Shown here: positions 15,904-24,825 of the stretch, piece after piece | How positions within the stretch are numbered: position 1 is the stretch's first letter | Layout: each line of letters begins with the position of its first letter | Assembly (NCBI GenBank): GCA_019112785.1 | Contig: DXIQ01000025.1 | Span: 1 to 40,130, forward strand | DNA from: Candidatus Blautia stercorigallinarum | Lineage (GTDB): Bacteria > Bacillota > Clostridia > Lachnospirales > Lachnospiraceae | DNA: 40,130 nucleotides | Reading direction: 5' to 3' | The notes under the pieces: model-generated | What the model was told of the DNA's origin: nothing | Databases searched by the model: none | The model's input: the letters and a program-made list of their open reading frames with translations, nothing else | Position numbers and translations under genes: made by a program

Positions 15904-16776
15904 ATGACCTATATGATGAGCTATACCAAAAAGGGCTCTGATGTATACAGCGAATTAAACGATGCCATGCATTTGGCATTAAGCAGAGACGGAAAAAATT
16001 TTCAGCCTTTAAGACATAATACGGGAATACTTTTTGCCGAAGCAGATTTTACGGACGGAGGTTTGGCAGGAAAAACGAAATGCCTGGCAGATCCATGGAT
16101 CTTCCGTTATCAGGATCAGACATGGGGCGTTCTGGCAATCCGGCGAAACCGGGGAAACCAGCCGGATAATCGAAAAATCGGACATATTATGGTTTATCAG
16201 TGGAAAACACCGGCAGAATATGTTTTGACATCCTTTTTAAAGGTTTCGGATAAAGAGGTCCGGCGGCCGGCCTGCAGATATGATGAGGAGAAAAAGGTTT
16301 ACCGGCTGGAATGGGATCAGGAGGAAGAAAGTTTCTGCGGCGAGACAACAGATTTCATAGAAATAAAGAATGTGCGGAAAGAGGCGAGGATAATTTCTGA
16401 CGGAAGAGGGGAGATCCAATGTGATATCCAGGATGCTGTAGTTTCTAACATAATTGAGATAACAGAAGCAGAGGAACAGTACCTTAGGGCGCTTTTGGAA
16501 ACTCCGGTACTGCAGAGGATCGAAATAAAGAATAGAAGATTGTCCACAAAATCTGTTTTGGAAGGAAAAGAGATGCTGGAAGCAGAAGGGATATACAGCG
16601 ATGGCAGCAAGCGGGAAATTCCGGTAGACTGGGACAAAGAGGAACTGGAAGCTTTTGCGCATAAGGGCCCCGGAGAGTACGAGATACATGGAAAATTGAG
16701 AAAAAACATTATCCGGTACCTTTTACAGAAAGAACAGGAGATCCTTTTATCATGTGTTATCACGGACGGTATCTGA
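15904..16776 (+). CDS. GH43-like glycosidase, N-terminal part (frame-interrupted)
   Basis: A 290-codon frame from an ATG preceded by TAGGAGGAAAC. Residues 1-130 (AMHLALSRDGKNFQPL, LADPWIFRYQDQTWGV) look like the first part of a five-bladed propeller of the GH43 type. Around residues 200-265 a bacterial Ig-like segment (YSDGSKREIPVDWD, GPGEYEIHGKL) follows. After position 16700 the translation stops resembling a protein family and ends at a stop within 25 codons, while the continuing homology is in the -1 frame. Both frames probably formed one protein of about 610 residues acting on arabinose- or xylose-containing glycans. Family assignment is moderate. Confidence 0.7.
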   Translation: MTYMMSYTKKGSDVYSELNDAMHLALSRDGKNFQPLRHNTGILFAEADFTDGGLAGKTKCLADPWIFRYQDQTWGVLAIRRNRGNQPDNRKIGHIMVYQWKTPAEYVLTSFLKVSDKEVRRPACRYDEEKKVYRLEWDQEEESFCGETTDFIEIKNVRKEARIISDGRGEIQCDIQDAVVSNIIEITEAEEQYLRALLETPVLQRIEIKNRRLSTKSVLEGKEMLEAEGIYSDGSKREIPVDWDKEELEAFAHKGPGEYEIHGKLRKNIIRYLLQKEQEILLSCVITDGI

Positions 16777-17744
16777 TGACTTGGTCCGGCGGAAGAGAGG
16801 TCACGATCCGGGCGGCGGATACCTTAGAAGGACTTCATAAAGCGGCACCAAAAGTGATTTACCGGATACCGGAAGATCAGCCGGAAGCAGGGAATATGTG
16901 GGCTCCGGAATTTCATGAGATACAAGGAGTATTGTATCTGTTTACGACAATAGGAAAACAGGGTCTGTGGTATACAGTTCAATCCTGTATCCTTAAATGC
17001 AAAGGAAATCCGGAGAACCCAGAGGATTGGGAGGAGCCTGTGTTTTGTATGAAAAAAGACGGCTCTGCTTTGAATGAAAAAGGAATTACACTGGATATGA
17101 CCTGCTTTTGTGTGGAAGACAGATATTATGTAATGTGGTCTGACAGGATTTTAGACAGAGCGCATTATGAGGTAAACTCTTTTGGAACAAATGGGGACGC
17201 AACGCTCTGTATTGCGGAAATTGATCCGCAAAAGCCGTGGAAACTGATCAGTGATCCGGTGTGTATCTGCCGGCCGAAGTATGGCTGGGATCGCATAGAA
17301 AATGAAATAAATGAAGGACCTTATTTTCTGGAACACGGCGAAGACTTGTTTGTGACCTTTTCAGGTTCAAGTGTGGGAGTGCTTTATTGCGTCGGGCTGC
17401 TGCGGACAAAAAAGGGAAGTAATCTGCTGGATCCGTACAGTTGGAAAGAGCTCCCATATCCCGTATTGACGAAAGAAAGTGTTCCAAGGCAGTTTGGACC
17501 GGGACATAACTGCTTCATTAAAGACCCTGACAGGCAGGAAGATGATCTGATCGTTCTTCATGCAAAAGAGTTCGATTTTGATGATCCAGAAGATGAAGAC
17601 ATTATGAAAGCTAAAAATCCCAGAAATTCTATAATCCGCCGTGTCCATTGGAACAGACTGGGATATCCGGTTTTAGATATGCAGGAACATCAGGATATTC
17701 CGGAGCTGCTGAGAGAAATTCACGGAATAGTTACATTTTTTTAA
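16683..17744 (+). CDS. GH43-like glycosidase, C-terminal part (-1 frame)
   Basis: The first ATG in this frame is at 16752, but the protein-like sequence starts further up: KKHYPVPFTERTGDPFIMCYH (split: KKHYPVPFTE, RTGDPFIMCYH) is a typical GH43 blade start with the catalytic-base Asp of GDPFI. Then come AADTLEGLHKA, MWAPEFHEI (usual place of the WAPE motif), ENEINEGPYF (likely catalytic acid Glu) and FGPGHNCF. No ribosome site precedes 16752. The part therefore depends on the upstream frame. It could be a functional frameshift product or a decayed gene. Confidence 0.7.
   Translation, partial: DTWKIEKKHYPVPFTERTGDPFIMCYHGRYLMTWSGGREVTIRAADTLEGLHKAAPKVIYRIPEDQPEAGNMWAPEFHEIQGVLYLFTTIGKQGLWYTVQSCILKCKGNPENPEDWEEPVFCMKKDGSALNEKGITLDMTCFCVEDRYYVMWSDRILDRAHYEVNSFGTNGDATLCIAEIDPQKPWKLISDPVCICRPKYGWDRIENEINEGPYFLEHGEDLFVTFSGSSVGVLYCVGLLRTKKGSNLLDPYSWKELPYPVLTKESVPRQFGPGHNCFIKDPDRQEDDLIVLHAKEFDFDDPEDEDIMKAKNPRNSIIRRVHWNRLGYPVLDMQEHQDIPELLREIHGIVTFF
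16701..16707 (+). other. A-AAA-AAC heptamer at the frame crossover
   Basis: In the upstream frame the codons read AGA AAA AAC, so A-AAA-AAC is in the phase required for -1 slippage (X-XXY-YYZ). A -1 slip here yields AAA AAA CAT TAT and continues into the GH43 homology. It may equally be the scar of a one-base indel in an A run. Confidence 0.5.
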
Positions 17745-17780
17745 ACTTAAGATGTGAGATAAACAGGAGAATTACAAAAT

Positions 17781-18515
17781 ATGAACTATCGATTTGACAT
17801 ACAGTATGATGGAACCAGATACGGTGGCTGGCAGCGACAGAAAACTACAGAGAATACGATCCAGGGAAAGATCGAGGAGGTCCTTTCCCGTATGACAGGA
17901 GAGCCGGTACAGATACAGGGAGCAGGAAGGACGGATGCGGGAGTCCACGCTCTGGGCCAGGTGGCCAACGGCCATTTCCAGACAGATTTTAACTGTGAAG
18001 AAATATGCGAATATATGAACCATTATCTCCCGGAGGACATTGAGATCCTCCGGGTCTGCCAGGTTTCCGACAGGTTTCACAGCCGTCTGAACGCCAGAGA
18101 AAAACTGTACCGCTACCGGATCGGGACAGGCAGTCATAAAAATGTATTTGAAAGAAAATATCTCTGTCCTCTTCATGAAAATTATGATGTGGAAGCCATG
18201 GAAAGGGCAGCCGGGTATCTTACCGGTACCCATGATTTTAAAAGTTTCTGTTCCAATAAAAAGATGAAGAAATCTACAGTAAGGACTCTTTATGAAATCC
18301 GGCTGACCCGGCTTCCGAATGAATTGCAGATTGATTACCGGGGAGAGGGATTTCTCTATAACATGGTACGGATCCTGACCGGTACGCTTATCGAAGTGGG
18401 GAGAGGGGATCGGAAGCCGGAGGAGATCAAGAATATATTGGAAGGAAGAGACCGGGGACTGGCAGGCTTTACGGCCCCTGCCCGGGGGCTTACTCTGGTA
18501 GAAGTAAGATATTGA
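17781..18515 (+). CDS. truA: tRNA pseudouridine(38-40) synthase TruA
   Basis: A 244-residue enzyme that isomerises uridines 38-40 in the tRNA anticodon arm. The catalytic Asp52 is in GAGRTDAGVHALGQV; YDGTRYGGWQ, YRYRIGTG and GEGFLYNMVR are also present. The length is normal. The start follows ACAGGAG. The hotdog thioesterase gene follows with almost no gap, suggesting co-transcription. Confidence 0.96.
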   Translation: MNYRFDIQYDGTRYGGWQRQKTTENTIQGKIEEVLSRMTGEPVQIQGAGRTDAGVHALGQVANGHFQTDFNCEEICEYMNHYLPEDIEILRVCQVSDRFHSRLNAREKLYRYRIGTGSHKNVFERKYLCPLHENYDVEAMERAAGYLTGTHDFKSFCSNKKMKKSTVRTLYEIRLTRLPNELQIDYRGEGFLYNMVRILTGTLIEVGRGDRKPEEIKNILEGRDRGLAGFTAPARGLTLVEVRY

Positions 18516-18554
18516 AAACCCATGACAGAATACAAAACAGAAAGGCGGCAGAAT

Positions 18555-19001
18555 ATGGAAGAGACAATGCAGGAACAAATGGAAAGAGAGATCCGGGAGA
18601 GTATGGACAAGCTGTATCCGAAAGATCCGGATCATCTGTACAGCAAAATGCAGATTGAATTCTACAGCTGCAGTTATGAGAAAAAAAGTGTAACCCTTCG
18701 TTTTCCCATACAGAGATGGGAACTGAACCATATGAGTACGGTCCACAGGGGGATCATCGCCTCGGCTATAGATACCACCTGCGGAACCGCTGTCCGCAGC
18801 GTCAGCGGCAAGACAATGATCCCTACCATAAATCTGAATATTAATTATCTCTCGCCGGGAATGGCAGGGGACGCCCTGCTGGTAACCGCCAGGGCAGACC
18901 GGGCGGGAAGACGGATCTGTAATATCAGCGCCCAGTGCAGATCGGAAAAAACAGGAAAGCTTATTGCTACCGCTACGGCAAATTTTATGATCGCAGAATA
19001 A
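18555..19001 (+). CDS. PaaI-like hotdog-fold thioesterase
   Basis: About 148 residues from the ATG at 18555, chosen because AGAAAGGCGG lies upstream; an earlier in-frame ATG at 18522 has no ribosome site. The hotdog helix is VHRGIIASAIDTTCGTA, where most relatives have HGG. The Asp of AID is retained. The strand segments TINLNINYLSPG and ICNISAQCRSEKTGKLIATA follow the family pattern. It would hydrolyse acyl-CoA thioesters; the substrate is unknown. It is probably in an operon with truA. Confidence 0.82.
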   Translation: MEETMQEQMEREIRESMDKLYPKDPDHLYSKMQIEFYSCSYEKKSVTLRFPIQRWELNHMSTVHRGIIASAIDTTCGTAVRSVSGKTMIPTINLNINYLSPGMAGDALLVTARADRAGRRICNISAQCRSEKTGKLIATATANFMIAE

Positions 19002-19018
19002 AAAATGCGGCAAAGCCT

Positions 19019-19046
19019 TTGAAAAATGGGAAATTTATGATACTAT
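19019..19046 (+). promoter_or_regulatory. Probable glnS promoter
   Basis: TTGAAA (19019-19024), a 16-bp spacer and TACTAT (19041-19046). The leader of about 95 nt has no T-box signature. Confidence 0.5.
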
Positions 19047-19155
19047 ATCAGATACGGGCTGTTCCCCGCAGATTGCAGAAGGAAGACCCTGAGACAGTCT
19101 GATAAAAGAAATGATAAGTCCCCAAGGACAAATACCATAGATGGAGGAGAGTAAA

Positions 19156-20838
19156 TTGGAAAAAGAGACAGCTAAAGAAACCGTTTCCAAAAACTTTATA
19201 GAACAGATCATAGAAAAAGATCTGGCTGAAGGTAAATATGAGGAGATCTGTACCCGGTTTCCTCCGGAGCCTAACGGCTACCTTCATATCGGCCATGCAA
19301 AATCAATCTTACTGAACTACGGGCTGGCGAAAAAATATAACGGAAAGTTCAACCTTCGCTTTGACGATACCAATCCTACCAAGGAAAAGACAGAATTTGT
19401 AGAATCTATTAAAGCAGATGTAAAATGGCTGGGAGCCGACTGGGAAGACAGACTTTATTTTGCCTCAGATTACTTTGATCAGATGTATGAGGCAGCCATA
19501 AAGCTGATCAAGAAAGGCAAGGCTTTTGTCTGCGATCTCAGTCCGGAAGAGATCCGGGAATACAGAGGAACTCTTACTGAGCCGGGAAAGGAAAGTCCCT
19601 ACCGGAACAGAAGTATAGAAGAGAATCTGGAATTGTTTGAAAAAATGAAAAACGGGGAATTCCCTGACGGCAGCCATGTGCTCAGAGCCAAGATCGATAT
19701 GGCTTCTCCTAATATCAATATGAGAGATCCTATTATTTACCGTGTGGCCCATATGACCCACCATAATACGGGAGACAAATGGTGCATTTACCCCATGTAT
19801 GACTTTGCTCATCCTATCGAAGATGCCATTGAGGGAGTAACACACTCTATCTGTACCCTGGAATTTGAAGATCACAGACCTCTTTATGACTGGGTGGTAA
19901 GAGAGCTGGAATATCCTCATCCCCCTAAGCAGATCGAGTTTGCAAAACTCTATCTTACCAATGTGGTAACTGGAAAGAGATATATCAAGAAACTGGTGGA
20001 AGACGGTATTGTAGACGGCTGGGATGATCCCCGGCTGGTGTCTATCGCCGCTCTGAGAAGAAGAGGATTTACACCGGAATCTATTCAGAAATTTGTAGAA
20101 CTCTGTGGTGTTTCCAAAGCAAACAGCTCTGTAGATTATGCGATGCTGGAGTACTGTATCCGGGAAGATCTGAAGATGAAAGCACCCCGTATGATGGCAG
20201 TGCTGAATCCGGTGAAACTGGTCATCGACAATTATCCGGAAGGGGAGATCGAATATCTGGAGGTTCCTAATAACATGGAAAATCCGGAACTGGGCGTAAG
20301 ACAGGTGCCTTTCGGAAGAGAACTTTACATTGAAAGAGAAGACTTTATGGAGGAGCCGGTAAAGAAATACAGACGTCTTTATCCGGGAAATGAAGTAAGG
20401 CTGATGAACGCTTATTTTGTTACCTGTACAGGCTGTGAGAAGGACGAAGCGGGAAATATCACAGTGATCCACTGTACCTATGATCCTGCTTCCAAAGGCG
20501 GAAATTCACCTGACGGAAGAAAGGTGAAAGGAACCATCCACTGGGTATGCGCATCTACAGCAGTAAAGGCACAGTGCCGTCTTTATGAGAATATCGTGGA
20601 TGAAGAAAAAGGCGTATATAATAAAGAGGACGGAAGCCTGAATGTAAATCCACATTCTCTTACTGTGGTGGAAGAAGCTTATGTAGAACCGGAACTGGGC
20701 AAGGCAGGCGCTTATGACCGTTATCAGTTTGTACGGAATGGATTTTTCTGTGGAGACTGTCATGATACCAAGCCGGGAGCACCGGTGTTTAACCGTATTG
20801 TATCTCTGAAAAGTTCTTTTAAGCTTCCTGAGAAATAA
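19156..20838 (+). CDS. glnS: Glutaminyl-tRNA synthetase
   Basis: About 560 residues. I favour TTG 19156 because GGAGGAG lies 6 nt upstream; the in-frame ATG at 19141 overlaps that site and has none of its own. Class I signature [16 protein letters not shown] gives the HIGH motif. [17 protein letters not shown] and the C-terminal anticodon-binding beta-barrels ([13 protein letters not shown]) mark GlnRS and not GluRS. The KMSKS-equivalent reads VVTGKRY; the familiar GlnRS form is VMSKRKL, so the serine is a glycine. It charges tRNA-Gln directly, so this organism need not rely on GatCAB for Gln-tRNA. The MocR-type gene follows after 4 nt. Confidence 0.95.
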   Translation: MEKETAKETVSKNFIEQIIEKDLAEGKYEEICTRFPPEPNGYLHIGHAKSILLNYGLAKKYNGKFNLRFDDTNPTKEKTEFVESIKADVKWLGADWEDRLYFASDYFDQMYEAAIKLIKKGKAFVCDLSPEEIREYRGTLTEPGKESPYRNRSIEENLELFEKMKNGEFPDGSHVLRAKIDMASPNINMRDPIIYRVAHMTHHNTGDKWCIYPMYDFAHPIEDAIEGVTHSICTLEFEDHRPLYDWVVRELEYPHPPKQIEFAKLYLTNVVTGKRYIKKLVEDGIVDGWDDPRLVSIAALRRRGFTPESIQKFVELCGVSKANSSVDYAMLEYCIREDLKMKAPRMMAVLNPVKLVIDNYPEGEIEYLEVPNNMENPELGVRQVPFGRELYIEREDFMEEPVKKYRRLYPGNEVRLMNAYFVTCTGCEKDEAGNITVIHCTYDPASKGGNSPDGRKVKGTIHWVCASTAVKAQCRLYENIVDEEKGVYNKEDGSLNVNPHSLTVVEEAYVEPELGKAGAYDRYQFVRNGFFCGDCHDTKPGAPVFNRIVSLKSSFKLPEK

Positions 20839-20842
20839 GAAG

Positions 20843-22249
20843 ATGAATGATTTGCTCATCCCTCTGAAAGAGGACAGCCGGTTTCCTATGTACCGGCAGA
20901 TTTATGATCATATTAAAAACGAAATACAAAAGGGAAAGATGAAGGCAGGGGAAAAACTGCCTTCTTCCCGACTTCTGGCAAAAAATCTCTGTATCAGCAG
21001 AAGTACGGTGGATATGGCTTATGACCAGTTATCTGCGGAAGGATATATTGAGGCTGTTCCCTGTAAAGGTTACTATGTCTGCCAGATGGAGGGGCTTTAT
21101 TTTTCAACAGAAAAAAAGGTTTTCCCTGAAAAAAATCCCGGCCGGGAGATCCCGGCGCCGGCCTATCGATGGGATTTTGCCCTGAACGGCATTGCTCCGG
21201 GCGGTTTTCCCCAGAATACCTGGCGGAAGCTTTCCAGAGAAGTTCTTTCTCAGGAAGGGGGCGGTCTCTTCCAACTGGGAGATCCCTGTGGAGAGCCCGG
21301 GATCCGTCAGGCGGTGGCAGAATATCTTCACAATGCCAGGGGAGTGGACTGTGATCCCGACCAGATCATTATCGGGGCGGGAAATGACTATCTTTTGATG
21401 CTCCTGTGGGTGATTCTTGGGAAAAACCGGAGGATCGCTATGGAAAATCCAACTTATATCAGCGCCTACTATGATCTGATCCATATGGGCTGTCAGATCC
21501 TTCCTGTGGGACAGGACAGCCAGGGAATCTGTATAGAAGATCTGGAAAGAACCGGGGCGGATACGGTATATGTAATGCCTTCCCACCAGTTTCCCATGGG
21601 AATGGTCATGCCTCTGAAACGCAGGATGGAACTTCTTAAATGGGCCAAGAACCGGGAGGGGAGATATATTATCGAAGATGATTATGACAGTGAGTTCCGC
21701 TATAAAGGCCAGCCTATCCCGGCGCTTGCCGGCTTTGACCAGAAGGGCTGTGTGATCTATCTGGGGACTTTTTCAAAATCTCTGGCCCCCTCTGTCCGGG
21801 TCAGCTATATGGTGCTTCCTCCGGTACTGATGAAGGCTTACCTGTCTCTGGGACATCTGTTTTCCGTTACTGTATCCAGAACAGATCAGAAGATCCTGGA
21901 ACTTTTTCTTCGGGAAGGATATTATGAAAGACACCTGAACCGCATGCGGGCAGTTTATAAAAACAAGCATGATCTCATGGTAAGATATCTGAAAGAGATG
22001 TCTCATATATGTACTTTTTCCGGAGAAAACGCGGGGGTACACCTGGTGGTCAGATTCTGCAACGGACTGACAGAAAAAGAGGGGATACGCCGGGCAAAAG
22101 AAGCCGGGATCAAGGTTTACGGAGTGTCAGAATACAGGATCCGGCAAGTGGAAAAAGAAGAAAACAGGGTGCTTCTGGGATATGCCACTATGGAGGAGAA
22201 AGACATAGAAGAGGCCATGAAGAAATTAAAAGAAATATGGAAGATTTAA
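20843..22249 (+). CDS. MocR/PdxR-type GntR regulator with aminotransferase domain
   Basis: A 468-residue protein. Residues 12-80 form a GntR winged helix (LPSSRLLAKNLCISRSTVDMAYDQL split as LPSSRLLAKNLC, ISRSTVDMAYDQL). Residues 108-468 form a fold-type I PLP aminotransferase domain with EDDYDSEFRY (278-287) and the PLP lysine K312 in GTFSKSLAPS. MocR proteins are regulators that sense PLP or amino-acid ligands, commonly controlling vitamin B6, GABA or related genes. Here the neighbours do not reveal a target; it follows glnS by 4 nt, likely in the same transcript, and ends at a large palindrome. Confidence 0.92.
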   Translation: MNDLLIPLKEDSRFPMYRQIYDHIKNEIQKGKMKAGEKLPSSRLLAKNLCISRSTVDMAYDQLSAEGYIEAVPCKGYYVCQMEGLYFSTEKKVFPEKNPGREIPAPAYRWDFALNGIAPGGFPQNTWRKLSREVLSQEGGGLFQLGDPCGEPGIRQAVAEYLHNARGVDCDPDQIIIGAGNDYLLMLLWVILGKNRRIAMENPTYISAYYDLIHMGCQILPVGQDSQGICIEDLERTGADTVYVMPSHQFPMGMVMPLKRRMELLKWAKNREGRYIIEDDYDSEFRYKGQPIPALAGFDQKGCVIYLGTFSKSLAPSVRVSYMVLPPVLMKAYLSLGHLFSVTVSRTDQKILELFLREGYYERHLNRMRAVYKNKHDLMVRYLKEMSHICTFSGENAGVHLVVRFCNGLTEKEGIRRAKEAGIKVYGVSEYRIRQVEKEENRVLLGYATMEEKDIEEAMKKLKEIWKI

Positions 22250-22389
22250 AAAGGCTGTTCCATTAATAAAAACTAAGGATATTTATACATTTTATTCCTG
22301 CGGGCAACGAGCCAAGCGGACATGCCCCTCGACAAATTCGCATAAAATGTATAAATATCCCTGGCATATATTAATAGGACAGCCTTTTT
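22248..22389. repeat. Long palindromic repeat, copy 1 (bidirectional terminator)
   Basis: The outer arms 22251-22268 and 22369-22386 match at 16 of 18 positions. The inner arms 22277-22295 and 22342-22360 (GGATATTTATACATTTTAT and complement) are a perfect 19 bp. The loop holds a 26-nt core (22292-22317, complement starts GCTTGGCTCGTTGCCCGCAG) that recurs twice in this window. It lies between the convergent MocR and antiporter genes. Confidence 0.85.
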
Positions 22390-23977
22390 AGAATCTTGCG
22401 GTAACGATGATATCTCCTTCCCGGAGCACGTCCTTTCCTTCAGGAATAATAGAAGTGCCGTCTCTTAAGATGAGAACGATAAGACAGCCTGCGGGAATGG
22501 ATATTTTACTTAAAGGCTTGTTCAGCCATGGATGGTTGGGGCGGATCACATTTTCGTAGAGAGACAGGTTTTTCCGGTCTTCAAATTCAGGAGCCGCAGC
22601 CACCAGAAGATCCCCGGGGAGGATTTCCGTATTTCCATTTGGAACAATACTTTCTGCCTCCCGTATGATCATGACGATCAGCAGCCCGGAAGGAAAAGAG
22701 GCGTCTTTTACCAGACAGTGGGCCAGCCGGTCCCCTTCTTTTACCGGGATCTTGATGAAATTCACATCCGTGGATTCCTGATAATCATTGAAGGTCCTTT
22801 CTACATTTCCATGGAGATCGATCATCTGAAGCTTGTCCGATACCCAGGGAAGAAGGGTGCCCTGAATGGCAATGGACATCAGGACAATGCAGAATACCAG
22901 ATTAAACAGGTTGTATTCCATGGAGACTTTATTGAGCACCACCAATATGGAGAACACAATAGAAGCAACGCCCCGAAGGCCGGACCAGGCGGTTACGCCG
23001 ATCTGCCGCATGGAAGAGCGGAAAGGCGCCAGGATCAGGAATACGCTTAAGGGCCTTCCCACCAGGGTAAGAAAAACCATGATCAGAACGGCGGGGATCA
23101 GCACAGGTCCTAACCGGGCAGGAGTTACCAGAAGCCCCAGAAGGAAGAAAATGATCATCTGAGAGATCCCTGTGATGGTATCAAAAAAATGTACCAGATA
23201 TTTCTTGTCCGGTATGTAATAATTTCCCATTAAAATACCGCATAAATATACGCTGAGATAACCGTTTCCGCCCAGAAGAGAAGGAAGGGCATAGGCGGTA
23301 AGAGCTATAGCGAATACAAAAATGGTCCTTCCCTGTTCCATGTCAAAATTAAAATGCCGAAGAAGCAGAATGCCGATCCAGCCAATAAGAAAACCTCCAG
23401 CCAGACCGAAGCAGATCTGCTGAAAGAGCATAAGAGGTACAGAGATCTTTTCTCCAGTCATCACAGCAATGAGTATCAGGGTAAGCATATAGGAAACTGG
23501 GTCGTTAGATCCGGATTCCACCTCTAAAAGAGAAGCCGTATTGTCTTTTAGCGCCAGGCTCTGGGAACGGAGAATGTTGAAGACCGAAGCCGCATCTGTT
23601 GAAGCGATGACGCTTCCGATCAGAATACTTTCTGTCCAGGACAGATGAAGCACGAAATGTATAAAAGCTCCGGTGAGGCCGGCGGTGAGGATAACCCCCA
23701 ATGTAGAAAGACAGATAGATTTTCCAAGGACAGGTTTGGCAGAAGCGATATTGGTGCCAAAGCCTCCATAGAACATGATAAATATCAGACAGGCGGTACA
23801 GATACTTTCAGAAACAGAATAATCATCAAACTGTATGCCTATCGGCCCGTTTACACCGAAAAACATTCCCAGACCTATGAAAATGAGAAGAGAAGGAACA
23901 GGAAGACTCTCGGCGAAACGTCCCAGAAGGATACAGATCATGATCACGATCCCGGCTAATAATAATACTTCATTCAA
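22388..23977 (-). CDS. K+(Na+)/H+ antiporter, CPA1 family with RCK_C domains
   Basis: About 529 residues. The ribosome site AAGGAGG is 1 nt from ATG 23983 but 7 nt from an in-frame TTG at 23977, so TTG is the more likely start. About 12 hydrophobic segments (residues 1-390) include SVIASTDAASVFNILRS, a CPA1 signature with the ion-binding Asp, and ESGSNDPVSYMLT. The C-terminus has two TrkA-C-like lobes (LPGDLLVAA, LREGDIIVTARF) that usually bind a regulator such as a nucleotide. It exchanges K+ or Na+ for protons at the membrane. The leader carries a terminator ending 16 nt before the start. Confidence 0.9.
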   Translation of the reverse strand: MNEVLLLAGIVIMICILLGRFAESLPVPSLLIFIGLGMFFGVNGPIGIQFDDYSVSESICTACLIFIMFYGGFGTNIASAKPVLGKSICLSTLGVILTAGLTGAFIHFVLHLSWTESILIGSVIASTDAASVFNILRSQSLALKDNTASLLEVESGSNDPVSYMLTLILIAVMTGEKISVPLMLFQQICFGLAGGFLIGWIGILLLRHFNFDMEQGRTIFVFAIALTAYALPSLLGGNGYLSVYLCGILMGNYYIPDKKYLVHFFDTITGISQMIIFFLLGLLVTPARLGPVLIPAVLIMVFLTLVGRPLSVFLILAPFRSSMRQIGVTAWSGLRGVASIVFSILVVLNKVSMEYNLFNLVFCIVLMSIAIQGTLLPWVSDKLQMIDLHGNVERTFNDYQESTDVNFIKIPVKEGDRLAHCLVKDASFPSGLLIVMIIREAESIVPNGNTEILPGDLLVAAAPEFEDRKNLSLYENVIRPNHPWLNKPLSKISIPAGCLIVLILRDGTSIIPEGKDVLREGDIIVTARF

Positions 23978-23993
23978 TGGCATACCTCCTTAC

Positions 23994-24070
23994 AAAAAAA
24001 TGGGAGTTTTACGGTGAAACAGCAGGAACATAATCAAAGTTTTATCTGCGTGTTTTACCTAAAACTCCCA
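23994..24070 (-). terminator. Terminator hairpin in the antiporter leader (possible attenuator)
   Basis: On the minus strand GGGAGTTTTA and TAAAACTCCC pair over 10 bp, with a further near-perfect inner stem (GGTAAAACACGCAG against CTGCTGTTTCACC), followed by ATTTTTTT. It ends directly before GTAAGGAGG of the antiporter gene. It could end the upstream YtxH transcript or control read-through into the antiporter. Confidence 0.7.
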
Positions 24071-24075
24071 AGCCT

Positions 24076-24260
24076 AAAACCCCGCTGCAAGCAACGGAGC
24101 ATCAGATTTACAGTACCCTAAAAGGCGGGGTTTTTGACCCTTGCGGCAGTCGCCAAATACACATGCAGGCATGTGTGCTTGGCTCGTTGCCCGCAGAAAT
24201 AAATACAGATTAAAAGTTACTCTTTCAAGAGGGACCGCCCCTTTGCGGTCGGTAAATTAT
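24076..24260. repeat. Cluster of hairpins and repeat cores between genes
   Basis: This gene-free stretch holds AAAACCCCGC paired with GGCGGGGTTTTT (about 24076-24135), a perfect palindrome ACACATGC/GCATGTGT (24159-24176), the repeat core GCTTGGCTCGTTGCCCGCAG (24177-24196, extending to 24202 with one mismatch to copy 1), and GACCGC/GCGGTC near 24235-24250. No coding signal is visible. Confidence 0.65.
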
Positions 24261-24281
24261 GATTAAAAATAGGTGTGTCTG

Positions 24282-24716
24282 TCAGGATTCTTTTTCTTCC
24301 TCAACGGCTTCCTGTACATTTTTTGCAGTTTCTTCTACTTTTTCAGCTGCCTTTTCCACAGCCTGAGCTGCTTCGGCAGCTACCTCTTTCCCGGCTTCTT
24401 TAACTTCTTCGGCAGCGTCTGTTACTGTAGAGGAGAAAGAATCCTCTTCTTCAAAAATATCATCATCAATAAAATCGTCTTTACGGTCTTTGACTTTGCT
24501 TACAGCGCTGTCTACAGATTTTTCCACAGCGTCTTTCAGTCTGGTGGCAACATTGACCGCGGAAGCGGCTGTTTCTTTCACATTATCCTGAAAATCCGCA
24601 AAATCTTCCTGAAGATCAGGATCCTCGTTTTTTTTCTTTACAAAGTAATAAACTGCAGCGCCTGCAGCGGCACCTAAAGCTCCGGCACCCAAAAGTTTTT
24701 TACCAAAATTTCCCAT
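24282..24716 (-). CDS. YtxH-like small membrane-anchored protein
   Basis: About 144 residues from ATG 24716 (AAAGGA upstream); an earlier in-frame ATG at 24740 is also possible. The N-terminus MGNFGKKLLGAGALGAAAG runs into AVYYFV, one short hydrophobic segment typical of YtxH/DUF proteins. The rest is highly charged, rich in Ala, Glu and Lys, and would form long amphipathic helices resembling LEA-like stress proteins. Function is unknown; a cell-envelope or stress role is suggested by the composition only. A TATAAT lies upstream on the minus strand at 24786-24791. Confidence 0.75.
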   Translation of the reverse strand: MGNFGKKLLGAGALGAAAGAAVYYFVKKKNEDPDLQEDFADFQDNVKETAASAVNVATRLKDAVEKSVDSAVSKVKDRKDDFIDDDIFEEEDSFSSTVTDAAEEVKEAGKEVAAEAAQAVEKAAEKVEETAKNVQEAVEEEKES

Positions 24717-24825
24717 ATTTTCCAAATCCTTTCTTCTCATTTCCGATAATTGCAGTAAAACTGCCTGTTAAATGATATTTTCTCTATTATAATCCAATTT
24801 ATAAGAAGAATGGAAGGGGTTTTCA

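Noticed and set aside
19050..19140. T-box riboswitch before glnS
   Set aside because: The conserved AGGGTGGNACCGCG segment and specifier stem are absent.
24076..24260. CRISPR array
   Set aside because: Repeats are few, unequal and not regularly spaced; no cas genes in the window.
24000..24281. c-di-AMP (ydaO) riboswitch before the K+/H+ antiporter
   Set aside because: The expected conserved blocks are not seen; only hairpins and repeat cores.
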